From Candidatus Nitrosopelagicus sp. (GTDB lineage: Archaea > Thermoproteota > Nitrososphaeria > Nitrososphaerales > Nitrosopumilaceae): a stretch of DNA of 36,366 bases. This document shows positions 30,767 through 36,366 of this stretch, piece after piece. The position numbers and the translations under genes were made by a program. The stretch spans positions 1 through 36,366 of the forward strand of contig JAOMDR010000013.1 of assembly GCA_028345575.1 (NCBI GenBank), in the 5' to 3' direction. The stretch's first letter is position 1, and each line of letters starts with the position of its first letter. Under the pieces are notes generated by a model. It was not told where the DNA came from, ran no database searches, and saw only the letters and a list, made by a program, of their open reading frames with translations.

Positions 30767-31484
30767 GCAAATCGGTTCTGTTTTTTCATTTTTAACAATT
30801 ATCCCTACATCAAATTCAGATCTTAATTCTATTGCAAAAAACATGTTTCTTTTTCCAATTGTTGGAATTGTGATAGGACTTGTAATTGGAAGTATAGGCT
30901 TTGGATTATCTCTTTATCTTGAACCGCTTGTTGTATCTCTAGTTGTTGTTGCATCTCTTGCAGTAATAACTGGAATTCATCATACTGATGGTCTTGCTGA
31001 TTTTGCAGATGGTTTAATGACCAAGGGAACAAAAGAAAAAAAACGCAAAGCGATGAAGGATCTTTCTGTAGGTTCTGCTGGAATATTCTCAATAGTTCTG
31101 TACGCAATAGGTATGATAATTGCATTATCATTCAGTAGCGGGATGGAGTTATTCAAAATCATATTACTTAGTGAAATAATAGCAAAATTCTCTATGGTTT
31201 TGATGGCTGGATTGGGAAATTCTGCATCAATTGGTTCTAACTCTCCTTTCATGGATTCTATGAAAGACAAAAAACGTTTGTTGATAGCTGGAATAATCAC
31301 AATTATTCCATTGATTGTTATTGGTGAAATGAATGGATTGATAGTTTTTGCATCGGGAATTGTTCTTACAATGTTTCTAGTAGGATTATCCACAAAAAGT
31401 TTTGGAGGAATTACTGGTGATGTTATGGGTGCAAGTAATGAACTAACTAGATTATCATCTTTATTGATTTTTGTTTCATTATGA
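30759..31484 (+). CDS. cobS: Adenosylcobinamide-GDP ribazoletransferase
   Basis: CobS joins adenosylcobinamide-GDP to alpha-ribazole to finish the nucleotide loop. The 241-residue membrane protein has SFLTIIPT at the start, the metal-binding acidic/histidine motif HHTDGLADFADGLMT (H74, H75, D77, D81, D84), SVGSAGIFSIVLYAIG, and GGITGDVMGASNELT near the C-terminus, which carries further acidic ligands. The start is TTG 30759, with GGAGTTGAT about seven bases before it. Confidence 0.95.
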   Translation: MLKQIGSVFSFLTIIPTSNSDLNSIAKNMFLFPIVGIVIGLVIGSIGFGLSLYLEPLVVSLVVVASLAVITGIHHTDGLADFADGLMTKGTKEKKRKAMKDLSVGSAGIFSIVLYAIGMIIALSFSSGMELFKIILLSEIIAKFSMVLMAGLGNSASIGSNSPFMDSMKDKKRLLIAGIITIIPLIVIGEMNGLIVFASGIVLTMFLVGLSTKSFGGITGDVMGASNELTRLSSLLIFVSL

Positions 31485-32065
31485 TTGGTCTTATTATGGC
31501 TGGTGGGAAAGGAACCAGAATGCAAAGTAACCAAGAAAAATTATTACTTGAATACAAAAAACCACTTGTCTTACATGTTATTGATGCATTAAAAAATTCA
31601 AATTGTTTTGAAAAAATTATTGCTGTTACCAGTGCAAATTCACCTCAAACGCACAAAATTCTTACTAAAAATGATATAGAAATTATTCAAACTTCAGGAG
31701 AAAATTTTGTGGCAGATCTAAACTATGTTTTAAAAAAATTAGATGATTACATATTTGTCACTTCTGGAGATTTACCTCTTTTAGATGGGAAAATAGTAAA
31801 ACAAATAGTTGATACGGCAAATCCTGAAAAAATATGGACTAGTATTATCACAACAAAAGCATTTCAATCATCTTTGAATTTAGAACCAGAATGTATTGTT
31901 TCATTTAATGAAGAAGATCACGTGAATACTGGTATTTCTATTGTAAATGCAAGTGAGATCAAAAATTTTGATTCTGTAAAAGAGGATTATCTAATAATTA
32001 ACGATAAACGTGTATGCCTGAATGTAAATACAAAAACTGATTTTGAATTACTCGGTACTTTCTAA
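31481..32065 (+). CDS. cobY: Adenosylcobinamide-phosphate guanylyltransferase (archaeal CobY)
   Basis: CobY transfers GMP to adenosylcobinamide phosphate and replaces bacterial CobU in archaea. The 194 residues open with the nucleotidyltransferase signature LIMAGGKGTRM, followed by EKLLLEYKKPLVLHVIDAL, and the metal-binding TSGDLPLL. The ATG overlaps the cobS stop. Its last 18 bases overlap the end of the S27e gene on the other strand. Confidence 0.92.
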   Translation: MIGLIMAGGKGTRMQSNQEKLLLEYKKPLVLHVIDALKNSNCFEKIIAVTSANSPQTHKILTKNDIEIIQTSGENFVADLNYVLKKLDDYIFVTSGDLPLLDGKIVKQIVDTANPEKIWTSIITTKAFQSSLNLEPECIVSFNEEDHVNTGISIVNASEIKNFDSVKEDYLIINDKRVCLNVNTKTDFELLGTF

Positions 32066-32245
32066 AATTTTACCATTTATCTGAGCAACAGAACCTGTTG
32101 CTTTTGATAAAACATTTCCACATGAATTACAAATTACTTGTGTAGAGCTATGAGAGTAAACAATTTGCTCTTCCTCGCATTCATGACATTTTACTTTATT
32201 GAATTTGCTACTTGGTTCTGGAACCAAAACATGATCTTTTTTCAT
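32048..32245 (-). CDS. rps27e: Small-subunit ribosomal protein S27e
   Basis: S27e is a 65-residue zinc-ribbon protein of the 30S subunit. The cysteines C20, C23, C39 and C42 form the zinc site, within KCHEC and CNSCG, followed by the typical LSKATGSVAQI. The ATG overlaps the TGA of the L44e gene, the usual archaeal pairing. The C-terminal end overlaps cobY by 18 bases. Confidence 0.95.
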   Translation of the reverse strand: MKKDHVLVPEPSSKFNKVKCHECEEEQIVYSHSSTQVICNSCGNVLSKATGSVAQINGKILESTE

Positions 32246-32523
32246 GCTGCTATCAACTCGAATTTTCTAATTCTAATTCCTTTGTTCATCATTTTCTTTT
32301 TACATGTTGTACATGTTTCAATTAATGTAACTTTTTTAGTAGTTTTAGCAGGTTTTGCAAGTTTTGGAAATTTCTGTCCGCCATATCCCTTTTTTCTTAA
32401 AGCATGTCTTCTTTCACCTGCTGCTGAACCTCTTCTTTTTCCAGCTTTGTAAATTGAGACTTTCATTTTTTGATGACTTTTACATTTTGGACAATATGAT
32501 CTAGTCTCTTTTGGTAAATTCAT
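32242..32523 (-). CDS. rpl44e: Large-subunit ribosomal protein L44e
   Basis: The 93-residue protein starts MNLPKETRSYCPKC and has the zinc ligands C11, C14, C71 and C74, with the basic KAGKRRGSAAGERRHALRKKGYGG loop that reaches the E-site region of the ribosome. I chose ATG 32523 because it matches the family N-terminus and has a TATA box 27 bases upstream; a longer frame to 32601 is not family-like and would cross that box and the opposite promoter. Confidence 0.95.
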   Translation of the reverse strand: MNLPKETRSYCPKCKSHQKMKVSIYKAGKRRGSAAGERRHALRKKGYGGQKFPKLAKPAKTTKKVTLIETCTTCKKKMMNKGIRIRKFELIAA

Positions 32524-32545
32524 AGTATTGTGCCTCGCTGACCGT

Positions 32546-32554
32546 AATTTAAAC
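32546..32554 (-). promoter_or_regulatory. TATA-like box of L44e-S27e operon
   Basis: On the minus strand GTTTAAATT is centred 27 bases before the L44e start at 32523. The spacing predicts a leaderless message. Confidence 0.55.
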
Positions 32555-32566
32555 ATCGCTTCAATG

Positions 32567-32577
32567 TATAATAATAT
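32567..32577 (+). promoter_or_regulatory. TATA-like box of adenine deaminase gene
   Basis: TATAATAATAT is centred about 25-27 bases before the ATG at 32596 and back to back with the L44e promoter, giving a compact divergent promoter of 72 bases. Confidence 0.55.
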
Positions 32578-32595
32578 CTGAGGCTGCATTGAGAT

Positions 32596-34368
32596 ATGCA
32601 CACTAAATTTTCTTCAATATTATCTGAAATTAATTCAGTATCTATTGGTGATAGTCATGCAGATCTAATTTTAGAAAATTGTTCTCTAATCAATGTCTAT
32701 ACAAATGAAATACAAGAAAAAATTCAGATATCAATCAAAAATGATAGAATTGCATTTGTAGGTAATGATGCATCACACACACGTGGTCCAAAAACCAAAG
32801 TTTTAGATGTAAAAAACAAGCACGTCTGTCCAAGTTTTGTTGATCCTCACATACACATTGATCATTTTTTAACTCCTGCAGAGTTTGTGAAAAAATCATT
32901 ACTATGCGGCGTGACTTCACTTTTCCCAGATTCTATTGATATTGTAAGCGTATGTGGCTATCGTGGTTTTAAGGAATTTTTACGACAAACTCAAAATTTA
33001 CCCATGAGATTTTTTCATACAATTCCTGGAGGTTTACCCGTTGACAGAAAATTTAGTCATGGAAAAACTCTCAGTATAGAAGAAGAAAAAGATGCAATTG
33101 GATTGCAATCTGTTGTTGGTCTAGGTGAAGTCTTTGCTTGGACAAAAGTTACTAAACGAGATCCTAAAACCATAAAATCATTAAAACAAATGCATGAGAA
33201 TCATTGTATAATTAATGGTCACACGGCTGGAGCAAGTGGTAAAAAATTAAACTCTTACATTGCATCAGGAATTTTTTCTTGTCATGAACCAATAAATTTT
33301 GATCAAGTGTTAGAGCGATTACGTCTTGGTATGTGGATAATGATTAGAGAAGGTTCAATTCGTAGAGACTTAAAAGAAATTGTTCCGCTTGTATTATCTA
33401 ATAAAATATATAAAAATCGATTAATGTTTTGCTCTGATGGTTTAGATCCTTCTGACATTACAAACATTGGTCACATTGATCATTGTGTTAGAGAATCAAT
33501 TAAGCTTGGAATGAATCCAATTGATGCTATTTCCATGGCATCAAGAAATTGTTTTGATTATTATAAAATGGGAAATGAATTTGGTGGAATTGGTCCTGGA
33601 AAAATTGCAGATATTTTAATTTTAGATGATTATAAAAAAATAAAAATTAATAAAGTAATCTTAGGTGGAAAAATTGTTGTTTCTAATGGAAAACTTGTTC
33701 AACAATTTCGTACTCCTAAAGTACCAACATGGATGAAAAAAACTATTAAAATTCCAAAATTACAACCAAAATTTTTCAATGTAAATTCAAAAAATAATAA
33801 TGAAACTGTAAATACAATTTCAATGAAAACTGAAATTGTCACAAAAAAGAATACATCTGATTTAGATGTTATAGACTCGAATGTTGTTGCATCATATGAA
33901 AAAGATATCTGGAAAGTGGCGGCATTGGACCGAACATTTGGTAGTAAAACTCATGCTGTTGGATTTTTAGAAAACTTTGGTGCTGATATTGGTGCATTTG
34001 CATCTACTTGGAGTTTTCATGAAAATGATATGATAGTAATTGGTTCAAATGAGAGTGATATGGCTGATGCATGCAATAAACTTGCAAAGTCTCAAGGTGG
34101 ATTAATCGTTGTAAAAAATGGAAAAACGTTGGCATCATTACCATTTCAGTTGGGAGGAATAATCTCAACTGACCCAATTGAAAAAGTAACAAAAAACTTT
34201 GCAAAAATTAATGATGTTTTATCTGATTCTGGTTGCAAATTTAAAAAACCACATCTAATTCCTTTATTCCTACCTTTCTTGGCATTACCTGATATTAGAA
34301 TATTGTATAGTGGTATTGTAGATGTAAAATCTAGAACGTTTATCCCCACGATCCAGACTAACCTATAA
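32596..34368 (+). CDS. ade: Adenine deaminase
   Basis: Ade converts adenine to hypoxanthine and ammonia. The 590-residue protein is of the amidohydrolase-type adenine deaminase family: LILENCSLINVYTNEI, FVDPHIHIDH with the metal ligands H85 and H87, GLGEVFAW, INGHTAGASG, SCHEPINFDQVLERLRLGMWIMIREGS, MFCSDGLDP with the late Asp, and the C-terminal domain with VAALDRTFGS, GGLIVVKNGKTLASLPFQLGG. The length is typical. It probably serves purine salvage, and in an ammonia oxidiser would also release a little ammonia. The stop codon lies within the thermosome TATA box. Confidence 0.93.
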   Translation: MHTKFSSILSEINSVSIGDSHADLILENCSLINVYTNEIQEKIQISIKNDRIAFVGNDASHTRGPKTKVLDVKNKHVCPSFVDPHIHIDHFLTPAEFVKKSLLCGVTSLFPDSIDIVSVCGYRGFKEFLRQTQNLPMRFFHTIPGGLPVDRKFSHGKTLSIEEEKDAIGLQSVVGLGEVFAWTKVTKRDPKTIKSLKQMHENHCIINGHTAGASGKKLNSYIASGIFSCHEPINFDQVLERLRLGMWIMIREGSIRRDLKEIVPLVLSNKIYKNRLMFCSDGLDPSDITNIGHIDHCVRESIKLGMNPIDAISMASRNCFDYYKMGNEFGGIGPGKIADILILDDYKKIKINKVILGGKIVVSNGKLVQQFRTPKVPTWMKKTIKIPKLQPKFFNVNSKNNNETVNTISMKTEIVTKKNTSDLDVIDSNVVASYEKDIWKVAALDRTFGSKTHAVGFLENFGADIGAFASTWSFHENDMIVIGSNESDMADACNKLAKSQGGLIVVKNGKTLASLPFQLGGIISTDPIEKVTKNFAKINDVLSDSGCKFKKPHLIPLFLPFLALPDIRILYSGIVDVKSRTFIPTIQTNL

Positions 34369-34372
34369 AAAG
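34364..34372 (+). promoter_or_regulatory. TATA box of thermosome gene
   Basis: TATAAAAAG is centred 26-27 bases before the GTG at 34394 and overlaps the stop codon of the adenine deaminase gene. It is a good match to an archaeal TATA box and predicts a leaderless GTG-started message. Confidence 0.6.
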
Positions 34373-34393
34373 GGAATTCGTAGAAAAATATCC

Positions 34394-36025
34394 GTGGCCT
34401 CAATACAACAAACACCAAATGGACCTGTTTTAGTCCTAAAAGAAAGCGCTTTACAAGAAAAAGGTAGAGATGCTCAAAAAAACAATATCATGGCTGCAAA
34501 AATGGTTGCAGATATTGTAAAATCAAGTTTAGGTCCACGTGGACTTGACAAAATGCTTGTTGATTCCTTAGGTGACGTTACAATTACAAATGATGGTGCA
34601 ACAATTCTAAAAGAAATTGATGCACAACACCCAGCTGCTAAAATGATGATTGAAATCTCTAAAACCATTGATAATGAAGTTGGAGATGGAACCACATCGT
34701 CTGTTATCTTTGCTGGAACCTTACTTGCAAAAGCAGAAGAATTACTAAAAAAAGATGTACACTCTTCAGTTATCATTGAAGGCTTTCAAGCAGCATCTGA
34801 AAAAGCATTAGAAATTTTATCTGAAATCTCAAAAAAAGTAAGTCCTGATGATAGAGAAACATTGTTACAAGTTGCAAGTACAAGTATGGAATCAAAATTA
34901 ATCTCAGAAGATAGTGAATCTCTTTCAAAAATTGTTGTTGATTCAATTATGAATATTACTGAAACAAGTGATAACAAATCATCTGTTGATCTTGATAATC
35001 TTAAAGTTGAGAAAAAGGCTGGTGGTTCAATTCAAGATACCGCATTGATTAAAGGAATTGTTTTGGATAAAGAAGTTGTACACTCTGGTATGCCAAAAAA
35101 AATACAACAAGCAAAAATTGCTTTACTTAACACTGCAATGGAAGTTGAAAAAACAGAGATGAGTGCAGAAATTAGAATTAATGATCCTACACAAATGCAA
35201 ATGTTCCTTGAAGAAGAAAACAGAATGATCAAAACAATGGTAGAAAAAGTTCATGCAATTGGTGCAAATGTTGTAATCTGTCAAAAAGGAATTGATGACA
35301 TGGCACAACACTTTTTGTCAAAGCATGGAATTTTAGCTGTAAGACGTGTAAAAGAAAGTGACATGACAAAACTTGCAAAAGCAACTGGTGCACGTATCAC
35401 TTCAAATATTGATGATATTTCTGAAAAAGATTTAGGTGCAGCAAACTTAGTTCAACAAAAGAAAGTTGAATCTGATAAATGGGTTTTCATTGAAGGATGT
35501 AAAAATCCACAATCTGTAACATTACTAATTCGTGGTGGTTCTCAACGTGTAGTTGATGAAGTAGACCGTTCTATTCATGATTCTTTAATGGTTGTAAAAG
35601 ATGTAATTGAAAAACCAGAAATTGTAGCAGGCGGTGGTGCACCAGAAGCTGTGTTGGCATCATTTTTGAAAGATTGGTCTGAAAGATTTGAAGGAAGACA
35701 ACAATTAGCAATTAACAAATTTGCAGAAGCATTAGAAATTATTCCATTAACTATTGCAGAAAATGCAGGTATGGATCCAATTGATACTATGGTTAAATTG
35801 CGTGCAAGACAAAGTGAAGGTAAAAAATGGACCGGAATTAATGCAAAAGAAGGAAGAGTAGCAGATATGTTATCTCAAAATATTGTTGAACCGGTCGTAG
35901 TAAAAGAACAGATTATCAAGTCTGCAACAGAAGCTGCATCAATGATTCTTAGAATTGATGATGTAATTGCAATCTCTGGTGGTTCTGGCGGCGGTATGCC
36001 TCCTGGAATGCCACCAATGGGATAA
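34394..36025 (+). CDS. thsA: Thermosome (group II chaperonin) subunit
   Basis: This 543-residue subunit builds the double-ring cytosolic chaperonin of archaea. Features are the N-terminal [53 protein letters not shown], the ATPase motif [18 protein letters not shown]-like [12 protein letters not shown] and the apical-domain lid region. The C-terminus is a short Gly/Met/Pro tail ([15 protein letters not shown]), which lines the cavity. The start is GTG at 34394. A structured segment begins seven bases after the stop. Confidence 0.96.
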   Translation: MASIQQTPNGPVLVLKESALQEKGRDAQKNNIMAAKMVADIVKSSLGPRGLDKMLVDSLGDVTITNDGATILKEIDAQHPAAKMMIEISKTIDNEVGDGTTSSVIFAGTLLAKAEELLKKDVHSSVIIEGFQAASEKALEILSEISKKVSPDDRETLLQVASTSMESKLISEDSESLSKIVVDSIMNITETSDNKSSVDLDNLKVEKKAGGSIQDTALIKGIVLDKEVVHSGMPKKIQQAKIALLNTAMEVEKTEMSAEIRINDPTQMQMFLEEENRMIKTMVEKVHAIGANVVICQKGIDDMAQHFLSKHGILAVRRVKESDMTKLAKATGARITSNIDDISEKDLGAANLVQQKKVESDKWVFIEGCKNPQSVTLLIRGGSQRVVDEVDRSIHDSLMVVKDVIEKPEIVAGGGAPEAVLASFLKDWSERFEGRQQLAINKFAEALEIIPLTIAENAGMDPIDTMVKLRARQSEGKKWTGINAKEGRVADMLSQNIVEPVVVKEQIIKSATEAASMILRIDDVIAISGGSGGGMPPGMPPMG

Positions 36026-36031
36026 ATTTTT

Positions 36032-36137
36032 GAAAAAGCGGTTCTAGCAATAAAAAATTCTACATACAAATGACATTTCTTGTAAGGGTTGGCTATGACG
36101 ACAAAAATTTTGTAGTTTGCTATGTGAACCGCTTTTC
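36032..36137 (+). ncRNA. Candidate structured RNA after the thermosome gene
   Basis: AAAAGCGGTTC (36034-36044) pairs perfectly with GAACCGCTTTT (36126-36136). Inside it TAGCAA (36045-36050) pairs with TTGCTA (36117-36122) across a three-base bulge, and CTACA (36060-36064) pairs with TGTAG (36111-36115). A further small hairpin TACAA/TTGTA lies within (36065-36084). That is 22 nested pairs in the main stem, in DNA that is otherwise AT-rich and unstructured. It could be the thermosome 3' UTR, a separate small RNA on either strand, or a DNA element. I do not recognise an RNA family; the strand is assumed. Confidence 0.45.
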
Positions 36138-36159
36138 ATGATCAATTTGAGTGATTTTT

Positions 36160-36187
36160 GGATATAAGATCCGCTGAGGACTTATCC
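36160..36187. repeat. Local hairpin
   Basis: ATAAG (36164-36168) pairs with CTTAT (36181-36185), continued by TCC/GGA around loop GCTGA, and GGATA (36160-36164) can instead pair with TATCC (36183-36187). The two pairings exclude each other in part. Its role is unknown. Confidence 0.4.
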
Positions 36188-36240
36188 ATTGTCCATTTTT
36201 TGTTATTTTGTTCTATCATAGTGTCCTGTTAGTCACAAGA

Positions 36241-36301
36241 AACTATGTAGTTTTTAGTAAATTACATAGTTTATTTTTAAACTATAGAATTTACATAGTT
36301 T
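36241..36301. repeat. Cluster of AACTATGTA / TACATAGTT elements
   Basis: AACTATGTA (36241-36249) and TACATAGTT (36263-36271) form a perfect nine-base inverted repeat. TACATAGTTT then recurs exactly at 36292-36301, 29 bases after its copy at 36263-36272, and faces AAACTAT at 36279-36285. Three to four related half-sites in 61 bases look like an operator array for a gene to the right of the window. Confidence 0.5.
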
Positions 36302-36366
36302 TTTGTAATAATTTGTTCTATAACTGTAGAATGTTCAATTTTTTAGAAGAAATAGATCTAAAATGT

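Larger units (their letters stand above)
36026..36366. other. Gene-free 3' end of window with stems and repeats
   Basis: No coding sequence of useful length was found in these 341 bases on either strand. The first third forms a long-range stem (36032-36137), the middle has a local hairpin (36160-36187), and the last third contains repeated AACTATGTA/TACATAGTT elements. The segment is far longer than other gaps in the window and may hold an RNA gene and the promoter of a gene beyond the right edge. Confidence 0.6.

Noticed and set aside
30980-31534. 184-residue minus-strand open frame
   Set aside because: It is antisense to cobS and the start of cobY, both well supported, and shows no family features.
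32524-32601. Upstream extension of L44e
   Set aside because: It crosses both divergent promoters and overlaps the adenine deaminase start; the family begins at MNLPKETRSY.
36032-36137. C/D-box sRNA or tRNA in the structured segment
   Set aside because: ATGACGA at 36095-36101 resembles a C box, but no matching D box lies at the right distance, and no tRNA T arm is present.
36241-36301. CRISPR array
   Set aside because: The repeats are only nine to ten bases, in both orientations and with too short and uneven spacers; no cas genes are present.

Overview
The window reads as part of the chromosome of an ammonia-oxidising archaeon of the Nitrososphaeria (Thaumarchaeota), most like a marine Nitrosopumilus. 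The DNA is very AT-rich and densely packed. Archaeal information-processing genes occur throughout: TFE-alpha, thermosome, S19e, S27e, L44e, aNAC, PDCD5-like, Nep1, Trm56, RNase P Rnp4 and a PhoU protein with an AbrB-type head. Many genes have a TATA-like box 25-28 bases before the start codon, which fits leaderless mRNAs. No transposase, integrase, phage gene or CRISPR array was seen, so this is ordinary core chromosome with some unusual genes. The lineage is inferred from gene content and style; no database was searched.

Layout. 1-1940: a thiolase, its DUF35 partner and a 53-residue zinc-ribbon protein. 2000-6983: a nucleotide-reduction locus in which a helix-turn-helix/ATP-cone protein with a degenerate NrdD-like body precedes the B12-dependent ribonucleotide reductase NrdJ; the gap between them holds palindromes. 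7027-10033: a secreted TIM-barrel-like protein, Nep1, tRNA-Gly(UCC), Rnp4, S19e and a PDCD5-like protein. 10074-12012: a crotonyl/acryloyl-CoA-reductase-like dehydrogenase and a CitE-like lyase. 12046-16369: a riboflavin cluster, ribE-ribB-ribH-arfA-amidohydrolase-arfC. 16366-19559 (minus strand): TFE, Trm56, HflX and PhoU. 19724-22249: a PUA protein, NAC, a coiled-coil protein, a RuvC-like protein without a normal start codon, and a zinc-ribbon protein. 22266-25001: a possible PAC3-like protein, a UbiD-family decarboxylase and a second copy of the CoA-reductase-like dehydrogenase. 25004-27794 (minus strand): a DUF1059 protein, haem O synthase, an Lrp/AsnC regulator and an Asd-like dehydrogenase. 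27874-32065: a late cobalamin operon (CobD/CobC-like aminotransferase, CobQ without its glutaminase domain, CbiB, CobS, CobY). 32048-36025: S27e and L44e (minus strand), adenine deaminase and a thermosome subunit. 36026-36366: no gene, but a strong long-range stem and a cluster of AACTATGTA/TACATAGTT repeats.

How the genes fit together. The cobalamin operon supplies the cofactor of NrdJ. The two MDR dehydrogenases, the thiolase and possibly the Asd-like enzyme are of the kinds needed for the 3-hydroxypropionate/4-hydroxybutyrate carbon cycle. The riboflavin cluster combines archaeal early steps (ArfA, ArfC) with a bacterial-type riboflavin synthase and contains an unassigned deaminase-type amidohydrolase.

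The most promising leads for something undescribed are: the catalytically dead NrdD-like DNA-binding protein beside nrdJ; the amidohydrolase inside the riboflavin operon, a candidate for the missing archaeal deaminase; CobQ with its glutaminase domain cleanly absent; the RuvC-like gene that appears to start on ATT; and the structured segment behind the thermosome gene.
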